A DNA stretch of 11,634 nt from Bacteroidota bacterium (GCA_029778965.1 JAKPBL010000531.1:1-11634), one strand, 5' to 3'. Numbered from the stretch's first letter, positions 1 through 8,784 are shown. Numbers and translations: made by a program. Notes: generated from the letters alone by a model not told the origin.

Positions 1-880
1 AGCCTCCCTTTCGCCACTCGTTGTACAACACCATAAAATCGTAGTTCTCGGCAAATGATTTTACAATATCGGGTATCTGCCGCTCGATGTCGCCGAACGA
101 CTTCGCTACATCGTGTTTGGGCAATGGCGAGGCATCTTCTCGTTCTGCTTTTTTTAACACTTTCACCTTTTCAAACAAGCCGTCTTTCTTCATTTGCGAC
201 ACCTTCGAAAACCCAAGCTTCTCCTCTCCTTTATGTTCGCCGATATCGGTTTCATGGGCTTTGTCATAGGTGTCAAAAAAAGCAATATCGTTGTATATGC
301 CAACGCGTAAATCAATGCCGTACTCCTTGCACAGCCCGGCCACATGCTCCAGATCGGTAAAATCGTTATAGGGCGACAAGGTAAACATGACCGAAACCGG
401 CAACAGGGTTCGCAGCTCTTCTATCACTTTCAGCACCGACAGGTAGCCGTCTTTACCCCGCATGTGCAAATAAGTTTCCTGCGTTCCGTCGAGCGATATA
501 TACAGGTGTCGCGGCGGGTATTTTTTTACCGCCTCGATCAGCTTTTCAGGCTTCAGGCAATTGCTGAGCAGGTCGAAATTTTTATGGTGAATGCTGAACC
601 ATTCCAATATTTCCAGCGCATCGGGATGCAGCATGAATTCACCGCCTTCCAGGCCGATGGTGGTGTGTTTGGTGATGCATTCGCTTTGCATCAGCGCAAA
701 TATTTTTTCTTTCGGAAGATAACTTACCGGGCGTTTGGCCCATATCAGGCAGTGTTTGCAGGCAGAATCGCAAAGATCTGTTGCATAGATCATCAGGGTG
801 GATAGCTTTTTATGGGCCGGACGGGCCTGGTTGTTTAGAAAAGTCAAGCCCCTGCTGATATAATCTGCCTTCTTATACAT
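1..880 (-). CDS. Radical SAM protein, 3' end beyond the window
   Basis: The first 293 codons are present and the frame is still open at the window edge. The cysteine cluster CDSACKHC (Cys37, Cys41, Cys44) is the CxxxCxxC motif that binds the 4Fe-4S cluster and S-adenosylmethionine in radical SAM enzymes. GLEGGEF (residues 77-82) matches the usual GGE SAM-contact motif after the second strand, and SLDGT (129-133) with MRG (140-142) follows the pattern of MoaA/SPASM-like members. Whether a C-terminal SPASM or other auxiliary cluster domain exists cannot be seen. No signal peptide or membrane segment is visible, so it is probably cytoplasmic. The ATG lies 2 nt after the stop of the upstream membrane-protein gene (TAA-CT-ATG), implying co-transcription and probably translational coupling. 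The substrate is unknown. The family call is firm; any specific reaction would be a guess. Confidence 0.88.
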   Translation of the reverse strand, partial: MYKKADYISRGLTFLNNQARPAHKKLSTLMIYATDLCDSACKHCLIWAKRPVSYLPKEKIFALMQSECITKHTTIGLEGGEFMLHPDALEILEWFSIHHKNFDLLSNCLKPEKLIEAVKKYPPRHLYISLDGTQETYLHMRGKDGYLSVLKVIEELRTLLPVSVMFTLSPYNDFTDLEHVAGLCKEYGIDLRVGIYNDIAFFDTYDKAHETDIGEHKGEEKLGFSKVSQMKKDGLFEKVKVLKKAEREDASPLPKHDVAKSFGDIERQIPDIVKSFAENYDFMVLYNEWRKGG

Positions 881-882
881 AG

Positions 883-2412
883 TTATTCAGCGCCGGCTGT
901 TTTTAAGGGCAGCAGGCGCTGGTTGTTCCAGTAATATATATTGCCGTTAATAAATGTAGCCATATTCACTGCATTCCCGTCGATTACGCTAACCTGCGCG
1001 CCGTTCACCACTACGTTCGTTTCGCCGATCTGCCATTCGCCTCTTCGGCGTTGCACAGGCACGACGGGTAAGTCGGGGTCGCCGTTTACAGACGATCCCT
1101 GGTAGCCGGCCACCCTGACAGCCGCCGTATCTATTCCCTGCAACAGCAAGGCCTGGTAAAATCCGTTCCTGAACATAAGCGCACCGCGGTACTCTTCGGG
1201 TAAATTGACAATCAGCATCGGTTTTTGATCAACAGCTAAAAGACGCACCTGGTTCAGCAAAGCAACGGTTCTTTCGCCGGCGGTTTTCCAGCGCCGGTTA
1301 TTGTCGGAAAGACAAAGAACATAAAACAGCAATATCCCCGAAACCGGCAACCAGAAAGCAAGACCGCTCCTGCCGCTGATATCGCCCGCTACCCACGCTA
1401 TCCAGGCACACAGAAAAAAAGAGCCGAAATAAAGCACCCTGTCGCCTTCAACAGTTTTCGTGCTGACACCAAAAAGAAACGCCAGCGCCGAAGCCAGCAG
1501 GAAGCAGCCAAAGAGAATAGCCACCGTATAAAACCGGGGTCTGCCGGCACGGATATAATACACAGCTATTGCCGATAACGACAGTCCGACGATCGCCGTC
1601 AGCAAGGTTAAGCACGTTGCGTCGGCCATCGGTGGCAGCCAGAACCGCCCGAATACTTTGATTACCTTGGGCGCGAGAACAGCCGGGCGCCATTCGAACA
1701 GGCGGCTTGCATAGTCGCCTACCATCTCTTCCATGCTTATTCTTCTCGCGAGCAGGTTTATTGCCAAAGCGGCAAACAAAACCAGCATCCAAGACAATAT
1801 AGCGCCAGGTTTTCTTTTTTTCAGGTAAAGCAGCAGCCCCACAACCAGTGGAAGAAGCAGAGAAGTTTCATAGCTGCTCATCGCGATGAAATAAAACAGG
1901 AATGCTGTCGCTTTTGCCGGGAGAGAATCATTTTCCAGGCTTATCCAGACCACCAGGAAACTAAAGCAGGCCGCCAGCAGCGAAGCTCTGCCAACCACCC
2001 AGATAACCGACTCGTTATGGAAAGGATATGCCAGGAAGAGCAATCCACCGGCAAAGGCAACAGCACCCGCATTATTTCTGCCTTCAGCCAGCAGCAGCAG
2101 CACCCGGTATAAGATAAAAGCGTTGAAGGCGTGCGTTAGCACGTTGAATAAATTATACCCAAACGGGTTGAGGCCCGAATACAGGTAGCTGATGTACAGC
2201 GATATATCGGATACAGGACGAAAAAATCCTTTCTCCAGCAGTTTTCCGTCGTGAACGATGCGGTACAGCACCGAGAAATCATCGGCCGCAAAGCTCTTAT
2301 GCAGCACCGGCGCATACAACAGCAGTGCCAGGGCGGCATACAAGATGTACAACAACCAATACTTTCTGCTGTTATCAGCCTGGCTGCCGCGGGTTTTGAC
2401 ATACATCGGCAT
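883..2412 (-). CDS. Polytopic GT-C-type glycosyltransferase-like membrane protein
   Basis: About 509 residues with roughly ten hydrophobic segments (near 18-38, 80-105, 116-131, 140-157, 168-196, 205-222, 266-288, 295-315, 326-343, 352-368), then a soluble C-terminal part of about 135 residues. Three landmarks recall polyprenyl-sugar-dependent GT-C enzymes of the PMT/TMTC type: an acidic pair in the first extracytoplasmic loop (AADDF, Asp44-Asp45), a YPFHNESVIWVVGRASLL stretch (from about 129) like the H-x-E-x-V-x-x-V-x-G-R-x-x-L signature, and EGDRVLYFGS (322-331) resembling E-R-LY-x-PS. Unlike TMTC-type proteins it has no TPR repeats. I infer transfer of a lipid-linked sugar on the periplasmic side; donor and acceptor are unknown. 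Start: an in-frame GTG at 2424 would add four residues and an ATG at 2406 would remove two; no Shine-Dalgarno decides, so the first ATG was chosen. It follows the C25 peptidase gene closely and precedes the radical SAM gene by 2 nt. Confidence 0.72.
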   Translation of the reverse strand: MPMYVKTRGSQADNSRKYWLLYILYAALALLLYAPVLHKSFAADDFSVLYRIVHDGKLLEKGFFRPVSDISLYISYLYSGLNPFGYNLFNVLTHAFNAFILYRVLLLLAEGRNNAGAVAFAGGLLFLAYPFHNESVIWVVGRASLLAACFSFLVVWISLENDSLPAKATAFLFYFIAMSSYETSLLLPLVVGLLLYLKKRKPGAILSWMLVLFAALAINLLARRISMEEMVGDYASRLFEWRPAVLAPKVIKVFGRFWLPPMADATCLTLLTAIVGLSLSAIAVYYIRAGRPRFYTVAILFGCFLLASALAFLFGVSTKTVEGDRVLYFGSFFLCAWIAWVAGDISGRSGLAFWLPVSGILLFYVLCLSDNNRRWKTAGERTVALLNQVRLLAVDQKPMLIVNLPEEYRGALMFRNGFYQALLLQGIDTAAVRVAGYQGSSVNGDPDLPVVPVQRRRGEWQIGETNVVVNGAQVSVIDGNAVNMATFINGNIYYWNNQRLLPLKTAGAE

Positions 2413-2436
2413 CAAAAATAGCACTATTTGAGCGGC

Positions 2437-5400
2437 CTACCTGATCAGGTACATTTTGCCGTAGCCCTTGTTGAAGAACTTATCGGTATTGTCGTTTTGT
2501 GCCTTGAATTTTTCCAGTGTTTTACCGTTGAGCATGGTAATGACCCGGTAGAGATAAACGCCGTTCGCCAGCCGCTGACCAAACTGATCGGTGCCGTCCC
2601 ATTTAAACTCGGTAATATTCCTGCCGATGCGAAGTGGCCCCAGCTCGGGTCCGGTTATTTCCCGCACCACCTTGCCCGTAACAGTCAATATCTGGATTTT
2701 AAAGTTGGTAGGAATCTCGCTTCCCGTCAGGGTAAATACAAAGGCCGTTGACGTGGAGAAGGGATTCGGATAATTGAGCAGGTTAGAGATCATCGGCTTG
2801 TTGATCACGGTAAAGTTTACATTGTATTGCACTTTTCCCGCCGGGTTATTGGCGTTGTCGCGTCCCGTTACTGTAAGCTGGTAGTTGTCGATGCCGGTTT
2901 CTTCGTCAAAGGTTTTCATGAATGCCGGCATAAACTCGATAGTAGCGGTATTGTCTGCACCCGAGCTCGCGGGCGTAAACCGCACCGTATCGCCGTCTAC
3001 CTTAAAGGTACGAACCGACTGATCGGGATATTTCACCTGGATTCGCATCAATGAATCGTTCGTCAGCAGCAGGTGCTTGTTCTCGTCTTTCAGCTTGATG
3101 ACAATGGTCGGTTTTGCCGACACTATATCGCCGTTCAGTATGTGCACGCCGTCGAAAGTGACATCGAGCAGCGGGTTGTTTTTATCTACCCGCACAAAGA
3201 ATGGCTTATACAAAATGTTGTTGAAATGGTATTGTTCGGGCTGGGCGTTATCGGGGTTGAAATCAACGTAGAGAACATTCGAGCCCGGGTAATTGGTGGA
3301 GTTGAGTGTTATCCGGAAAACGACCGTGTCGCCCGACACCAGGGGTTTCACCGTATCGTATGCAAGCTGGTGCGGTACGTTGCTGGCATCGGTCAGTATG
3401 AATTTCAGTTGCAGGCTGTCGAATGCCGTTTTTGAAATGTTCTTGAACGCAACGGCAAATTCCATCTGCTCGCCGTATTCAACGGTATCTTTCCCCACCA
3501 GGTATATGTTCGGGGCGATCGCACCTTCAGGAACAGGCTGGTAGATCAGTCGCCAGTAATCCAGTTGATATGGCGAATGGTTGATCGAATCCAGCGTATG
3601 GAGCTTGAGCCTGAGCCGCGGATATTGGGCCGCATCGATGTCGGAAATATCATTGTCCCATTCAGCCATATTCACTGTTTTCAACAGTACCGGTGCATTT
3701 GCCGGCGTGATGCCATAAATACCGATACTGGCGTTGTCGGGTGAATTGGTCAGTTCTGCCGGGTGACCACGCCAAACCATTTTTTCCCACGACCTGGCGG
3801 GCCCGAATTCGGGTGAGTGGACAGTACCCTCCACACCCGGTGTTTCGGGCGCGAGATTAATGAATACCTTGTCATACAGGCCTTGTGAGATTTTATACAC
3901 CGGCGTAAAACTGGAAACGCCTTTCTGGTACACCATCGCCCAGCACTTGGGTGCGTTGATGCTGTCGATACCGGTCAGCCCCGCCGCCAGCAGGCGGTGA
4001 TATAAAGAGTTTCCGCGGCCAAAGCGGGCGGTATCGCCGAGCCAGGTGCTGGCATACGATCGGGGGACGTCGTAGTCGAAAGACCGCACGATCACAAAAG
4101 ACCCGACAGGAATGGAATCCATGAACTGCATGATGATACCGCGCAGGCTGTCGGACATATAAGAGAACTCGAAATTCCAGTTGCGCGACCAGTGGCAGTT
4201 CGCCGAACCACTGCCATAGCGGTAGAGGTTGTTCCCGCTTGCGTCGACGTTTTTCCAGGGCCGGAAACTAACCGGGTCTATGATATTGAACAAAAGTGAC
4301 TGACCCACGCAGGCACTCCGCACGCTGTCAAAATTATTCAGCTCGATGGAGAAATCCATGTCTTGCGAACCCGATGTCGGATACATCGCCTGCTTTACCA
4401 CCATGCTGTTGAGCCGGGGCGAGAACTGCCATTTCCGGGCACTGTCAAGCACGATATTGCTTAAATCTGATTCCTTGTGCTGGAAATAGTGCGACTGGTT
4501 AAAGCCGGTGGAGAGCCGGGAATTGAACAGGAAAGAGAAATTGCTCCACTTGTACTCTCCTCCTTCACCGGGAACAAAAGAGGTACGCCAGTAATACACG
4601 GTGCTGTCGATATACGACATCTGCGGATCAAATTCAAGCACACCGCCCGGCGAACTGATGGTAGTTGATCTCTTCAACGGCGAATTGAACAGCTTGGTGG
4701 TATCAACCTCCAATATGTATTGTTTGGCAGTACTGATCGGATTAGCGGTTGATGCGTAATACTTAAAGGAAGGGTCGTTGATGATGGCATAGTTATACGG
4801 GAAAACAGGCGACGCTTCGTCTTCATAAATGAAATAAGACCTGGTAGCGTAGTTATTGGTCTCATCCATTTCATCGACCAGGTTTGCGCCATCTACCTTC
4901 ACATTGATGATATTCTGCCCCTTGTCTTTCAAAGCATCGATCGGGATAGTAAGTACCACCGAGTCGGCCAGGTTTATGGGCGCCATCTTCTGGTTAAACA
5001 AGGTAGTAGTGACGCCTGCAGGCGATACGCGTGAGATTTCAACCGATACCGAATCAGCCGTGGCCTTACCCTGGTTATAGATGGTAACCGACAGTTTGTA
5101 TTGCTGGTCGGCAATGGAGATAAATCCAGGGTCGAGCCGTATAGACGATGCTTCAACCACGTAGTCGGGCTTGGCCTGGAAATTAAGTACCAGCGCCGGG
5201 TCTCCGTGATAGGTGATCTGTTCCGCATGCGCCCTGGCCAGGTAATCGGTATTATTCGTTTCATTTACCAGGTCGGCCAGGCTTTTAAGCGAGGCATCGC
5301 AGACGGTAGTACCGTAATTTGTTTTCGCAATTCTGGTATAGAAAGAATTCAGGTAGTGATGCAGGTAATTGGTTACGCCGAAGTGAGTACTGGCGATAAA

Positions 5401-7545
5401 TGCAATAGCGCCTCTCTGCCTGGTCAGTACATACTTTTCACTCAGCGTTTCCCATGTTTCAAACCGTCCATTGCTAAAGTCGAAGAAGTTACCGGCATAA
5501 CAGCCATTCACCGAAAACACAGGATACTTGCCGGCATTGTTGTAATCGTTCGGATCGGAAATACTGAATTCAAGGGTCGACGCCGACGAGTGTCCGAAAT
5601 AAGTCAGCAAGCTGATGCCTTCTTCAATTTTCTGCCGGGCGATTTCTCCGCCCGCCTGGTCGTTGGTGCCGGAAACAGCCTTACAAAGCACGGTGGTATT
5701 GGCGCCCGTTAACGTATCGTCGATGATGGTCTTATAAGCATTGACGTAGCTACAGAGAGCAGTTCCCAGCAGCGCATCGGTTGCACCTGTAACATGCAGC
5801 ACATTCTTCATCCACAACTTATCTGCAATCCGGTTGGAGGCAGCATGCTGCGCCTGCTCGTATTCAATCACTTTTTCCAGGTAGTTGAGCACCTCATCGC
5901 CGTTGATAACACTCAGACGGCCAATTTCGGTGAGCGCAACCGGACTGACAGTGCTGCTCGTGGCCAGCATGTTGTCTGAACCCGGGTGACCGAATGTCGG
6001 CACCATATTCTGTTCCCGGAGCCGCGGACGCTCGGTGGTGGGCGAATTCCAATACTGGTTGTATAACACGCCTTTACCAATAATAAACGCTTTGGGAGCG
6101 CCGCCAAAACGGTCGCGCGCATACGAAATAAAATTCTTGACCGCCGACGGATGGCCATAAACACCAAATGCGAACTGATCGGTCAGTTCATCAATGTCAT
6201 AGATTTTGGCATTATAGCTCCCGCCCGCGGCACTGCTCCGGTAGCTGCGGTATTCTTCCACCGGGTTACGGCCGTTAGCGCCATTATACAAGACCTTATT
6301 CGAAATGATCAGGAAATTCCCCCTGTTGTCAGGACTGTTCAGGTTTACAAAGGTTTTGGGTTGCAGGGCTGCTACCGTCTTGATATTACCGGCCGCCCGG
6401 CTCACCAGCACCATATTCCGGGCGGTGATCGATCCGCGCAACGCGAACCGGTAAACGCCCGTCACTTCGGTATTGGCGTCATACCGCTCCATTGTTTCGG
6501 TGTCATACAGAACAGGAGCGGCTCCCCCCGCGTTGAAGTTTGTTATCTCCAGGTAATATCCCTGCGACCGGGCGTCCAGGGTAAAGGGGAACCAGGTGGT
6601 ATTATTAAATGAAAACAGGCGTGGATAAGTCATCTCGTAAAACGAAACCACCATTCTGTCAACATTGGTTGCGGCGGGAGGCTGGTAATTGGTAAAGCTG
6701 ATGGCAGCCGTATTAGACGCTATTACCGATGGAGAAAAGCTGGTCGATAGAACAGCGCTGGAGAAATAATTCATCGCCGTGTCTTTCAGCAACTGGCTGT
6801 TGACGCTCAGTTGCGCCCGGCGTGTATTGTAGGTATTACCGGAAACGCCGAACCGGAAGCTGACATTGGGGCCTGAAGCCGCCACCTGTAAATTGGTCGC
6901 GTTATCGTTAAGAGAAGTCTTTTCCCGGATATCTGCACTCGACCAGTACTCTCCCAGATCAAAGCCCGAAGAATAGAAATAGTTTCCTTCGATGATATTT
7001 GCCAGTCCCGGGTTGATCTTTGCTTTATAATAGTTTCCGTACGTGTACATGAAATAGGGTTCAGCCGGCAGGCTGTTCGCAGCCACATTGTTTACCACGG
7101 TGGCAAAGCGTTTCCCCGCACCGTTGGGGTCAACGGTCAGAAAATAGGTAGCGGTATCATTAAAAAGGCTGTATCGCTGGGTGTGCTGGTAAGACGGGCT
7201 GCGATACAAGCCGCGGTCGGGACCGCCGTCGTTTGCCTTTCCCACAAATTCGATATATCCGTCGGCCGGCAGCGAGCCCGCACTGACAGAAGTGTATAAG
7301 GCAACTTCCTGGCCATTGCGAAACAGGCGAAACTGGGTAACCGGCACATTCTCCAGTCCATTCGCCTGTAACAGGGCGGCAGGCAGGCGATACAATCCGT
7401 CGGACGAAATCTTGAACTTATAATAGGTTTTGCTGTAGTCGATCCATTCGTTATTGTAAACCTGCGCCTGAACGCCCAGCGAGCTGGCAACCACGGCCAG
7501 CGTCAGTTGAAAAAAGCGAACCAGGTATCTGTACTTCTTTTGCAT
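2437..7545 (-). CDS. porU2: PorU-like C25 cysteine peptidase, long form (putative T9SS sortase PorU2)
   Basis: A 1702-residue exported protein. Residues 1-27 form a signal peptide with likely cleavage in GVQA|QVYNN. Residues 30-400 are a beta-rich N-terminal region; about 410-790 is a C25 (gingipain/PorU) domain. The catalytic pair is likely His652 (LTYFGHSSAS) and Cys682 (SVNGCYAGNF), 30 residues apart, close to the gingipain spacing; the domain ends at the typical HGDPALVLN. CARDB-like Ig segments follow (about 800-900, ending DETNNY, and 1345-1450, ending YHFNNILY), separated by about 440 residues of beta-sandwich-like sequence. A FlgD-like/T9SS C-terminal domain (about 1590-1680) has NYPNPFSTST, WDGTDQFGQ and LANGVYLYRV. 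P. gingivalis PorU, which removes the C-terminal signal of T9SS cargo and joins cargo to A-LPS, is about 1160 residues, so this is a longer paralogous form. A PorV/PorQ-family gene lies 12 nt upstream, as with PorU-PorV. It could be a secreted C25 protease rather than a sortase. Confidence 0.82.
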   Translation of the reverse strand: MQKKYRYLVRFFQLTLAVVASSLGVQAQVYNNEWIDYSKTYYKFKISSDGLYRLPAALLQANGLENVPVTQFRLFRNGQEVALYTSVSAGSLPADGYIEFVGKANDGGPDRGLYRSPSYQHTQRYSLFNDTATYFLTVDPNGAGKRFATVVNNVAANSLPAEPYFMYTYGNYYKAKINPGLANIIEGNYFYSSGFDLGEYWSSADIREKTSLNDNATNLQVAASGPNVSFRFGVSGNTYNTRRAQLSVNSQLLKDTAMNYFSSAVLSTSFSPSVIASNTAAISFTNYQPPAATNVDRMVVSFYEMTYPRLFSFNNTTWFPFTLDARSQGYYLEITNFNAGGAAPVLYDTETMERYDANTEVTGVYRFALRGSITARNMVLVSRAAGNIKTVAALQPKTFVNLNSPDNRGNFLIISNKVLYNGANGRNPVEEYRSYRSSAAGGSYNAKIYDIDELTDQFAFGVYGHPSAVKNFISYARDRFGGAPKAFIIGKGVLYNQYWNSPTTERPRLREQNMVPTFGHPGSDNMLATSSTVSPVALTEIGRLSVINGDEVLNYLEKVIEYEQAQHAASNRIADKLWMKNVLHVTGATDALLGTALCSYVNAYKTIIDDTLTGANTTVLCKAVSGTNDQAGGEIARQKIEEGISLLTYFGHSSASTLEFSISDPNDYNNAGKYPVFSVNGCYAGNFFDFSNGRFETWETLSEKYVLTRQRGAIAFIASTHFGVTNYLHHYLNSFYTRIAKTNYGTTVCDASLKSLADLVNETNNTDYLARAHAEQITYHGDPALVLNFQAKPDYVVEASSIRLDPGFISIADQQYKLSVTIYNQGKATADSVSVEISRVSPAGVTTTLFNQKMAPINLADSVVLTIPIDALKDKGQNIINVKVDGANLVDEMDETNNYATRSYFIYEDEASPVFPYNYAIINDPSFKYYASTANPISTAKQYILEVDTTKLFNSPLKRSTTISSPGGVLEFDPQMSYIDSTVYYWRTSFVPGEGGEYKWSNFSFLFNSRLSTGFNQSHYFQHKESDLSNIVLDSARKWQFSPRLNSMVVKQAMYPTSGSQDMDFSIELNNFDSVRSACVGQSLLFNIIDPVSFRPWKNVDASGNNLYRYGSGSANCHWSRNWNFEFSYMSDSLRGIIMQFMDSIPVGSFVIVRSFDYDVPRSYASTWLGDTARFGRGNSLYHRLLAAGLTGIDSINAPKCWAMVYQKGVSSFTPVYKISQGLYDKVFINLAPETPGVEGTVHSPEFGPARSWEKMVWRGHPAELTNSPDNASIGIYGITPANAPVLLKTVNMAEWDNDISDIDAAQYPRLRLKLHTLDSINHSPYQLDYWRLIYQPVPEGAIAPNIYLVGKDTVEYGEQMEFAVAFKNISKTAFDSLQLKFILTDASNVPHQLAYDTVKPLVSGDTVVFRITLNSTNYPGSNVLYVDFNPDNAQPEQYHFNNILYKPFFVRVDKNNPLLDVTFDGVHILNGDIVSAKPTIVIKLKDENKHLLLTNDSLMRIQVKYPDQSVRTFKVDGDTVRFTPASSGADNTATIEFMPAFMKTFDEETGIDNYQLTVTGRDNANNPAGKVQYNVNFTVINKPMISNLLNYPNPFSTSTAFVFTLTGSEIPTNFKIQILTVTGKVVREITGPELGPLRIGRNITEFKWDGTDQFGQRLANGVYLYRVITMLNGKTLEKFKAQNDNTDKFFNKGYGKMYLIR

Positions 7546-7557
7546 AAGGTCAGGCTG

Positions 7558-8670
7558 TTACTTTTTCTTGTTTTTCTTTACCAGGTCGAGCTTCAGCGAA
7601 AACACATGTGTGTACAACGGGTTCGACTGGTTGGCCAGGTTGGTAAAAGCATAATCGATCGCTACGTTCTGCAGCCGGAAACCAGCGCCGATGGCGGGCT
7701 GATAGATCCACACTTTTTTGGTATAGGTACTGTCTTCGTCTTCCAGCGCCCGCTGGAAATTATTGATGCCGCCCCGCACGAAAATGATGTTTTTGTAACT
7801 CGCTTCCAGGCCGATCTTCGGGTCAACGCTCACCACTTTGGAGCTGATCACCGTATTTCGCCGTCCGTCAAAGGTAAAATCGAGGTTTCCTTCTGCCAGC
7901 AGGCTGATCCTGCTGCCCAGCTTGAAATTGTACGCTGCGCCGGCAATCAGCTTCGGCGCCGTCAGTTCAGTCGATTTTACAGGAATATCGTTCTGCGTAA
8001 CATAAAACACCTCGCGCATCTTATCGCTGATATTATAGGTCCATGCATTGAAAGTGGTGGTCACATCGCGCGCTACCAGGCCCACCTGCAGTCGTTTGTG
8101 TATGTACTGCACCCCCGCGTCGAAGCCGAAGCCCCAGGCCCGGGCAAATTCACCCGCCTTGCGGTGGATGATCTTGGCGTTGAAGCCCAGGTTAAGCTGC
8201 TTCTCGGGGTCTTTCATTTTAACTTTCTGCGCATACGAAAAAAGGAAGGCATAATCGGCCGAAGAGAAAGTGGTGATGTTGTCGAAATTGATGGTTCCGT
8301 CGGGCTCGACCAGGAAAACGGTGTTCGGTATATCATCTACCGCGAAACGGAGCACCGACAGCCCGATGGTACGTTTACCATCGCTCAGCGGAATGGCTAT
8401 ATTCCCGTAATCGTATTTACCTATTCCCGCAAAATATTCCGCGTGCATCAGGCTCACCTGCGGTTGGTCTCTTACCTGGGCCAGGGCGCCGGGGTTCCAG
8501 TAGCCGGCCGATCCGTCAGATACGCTGGCTACCTGGGCCGATCCCATTGCCAGTCCGCGGGCGCCTGCCCCGATATTCAGGAACTCATTGGAGTATTTCC
8601 GGAACTGGGCCTGGGTAAGGAACGGGAGAAAAAGCGCACAAAACAACAGCCCTCGGGTAGTACATCGCAT
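7558..8670 (-). CDS. PorV/PorQ-family outer-membrane beta-barrel protein
   Basis: About 370 residues. A signal peptide (MRCTTRGLLFCALFLPFLTQA, likely cleaved before QFRKYS) is followed by the family N-terminal signature SNEFLNIGAGARGLAMGSA and, about 15 residues on, AGYWNPGAL. The rest is alternating hydrophobic/polar sequence with many aromatic-ended strands and ends in a basic VKKNKKK tail, as expected for a FadL-like outer-membrane barrel. PorV in P. gingivalis shuttles T9SS cargo to PorU; the location directly ahead of a PorU-like gene suggests an analogous partner. True PorV proteins usually read like PDARAGGMGD at the start, which this one does not, so only the family name is given. An in-frame ATG at 8694 would add eight residues including an aspartate ahead of the signal peptide; the 8670 start gives the better signal peptide, but no ribosome binding site settles it. 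This is the first gene of the probable four-gene unit. Confidence 0.87.
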   Translation of the reverse strand: MRCTTRGLLFCALFLPFLTQAQFRKYSNEFLNIGAGARGLAMGSAQVASVSDGSAGYWNPGALAQVRDQPQVSLMHAEYFAGIGKYDYGNIAIPLSDGKRTIGLSVLRFAVDDIPNTVFLVEPDGTINFDNITTFSSADYAFLFSYAQKVKMKDPEKQLNLGFNAKIIHRKAGEFARAWGFGFDAGVQYIHKRLQVGLVARDVTTTFNAWTYNISDKMREVFYVTQNDIPVKSTELTAPKLIAGAAYNFKLGSRISLLAEGNLDFTFDGRRNTVISSKVVSVDPKIGLEASYKNIIFVRGGINNFQRALEDEDSTYTKKVWIYQPAIGAGFRLQNVAIDYAFTNLANQSNPLYTHVFSLKLDLVKKNKKK

Positions 8671-8762
8671 GGGATCAACTTTCAGAATAAGCATAATGAC
8701 GGCAATCAGTACTAACGCGGGTGCCCGGCCGATATTGCGTCGCCCGCTTCCTCGTATTGCCG

Positions 8763-8770
8763 TAGTTTTG
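8763..8770 (+). promoter_or_regulatory. Putative -7 promoter element of tyrS
   Basis: TAGTTTTG followed by C matches the Bacteroidota -7 consensus TAnnTTTGC and ends 20 nt before the tyrS ATG, predicting a leader of only about 15 nt. No convincing TTTG -33 box is found at the usual 19-21 nt spacing, so this is tentative. The minus strand of the same gap shows no clear TAnnTTTG for the PorV-family gene. Confidence 0.35.
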
Positions 8771-8784
8771 CTGCAAATTGCAGC
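8770..8784. repeat. Perfect 15-bp palindrome upstream of tyrS
   Basis: GCTGCAAATTGCAGC has 7-nt arms around one central A. It abuts the putative -7 element and ends 6 nt before the tyrS start codon, so it overlaps the expected transcription start. It could be an operator or a small 5' hairpin, or chance. No regulator is identifiable in the window. Confidence 0.5.

Noticed and set aside
344..805. 153-codon plus-strand reading frame
   Set aside because: Complement of the radical SAM gene, whose CxxxCxxC and GGE motifs identify the true strand.
5101..5712. 203-codon plus-strand reading frame
   Set aside because: Antisense to the C25 catalytic domain, so it is explained as the complement of a conserved coding region.
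7558..8670. Naming this gene porV
   Set aside because: The N-terminal signature differs from the PDARAGGMGD-type start of true PorV; the PorV/PorQ family level is all that can be supported.
7507..8715. 402-codon plus-strand reading frame
   Set aside because: It lies opposite the PorV/PorQ-family gene, has no recognisable domain and reads as low-similarity shadow sequence; the minus-strand frame has a signal peptide and family signature.
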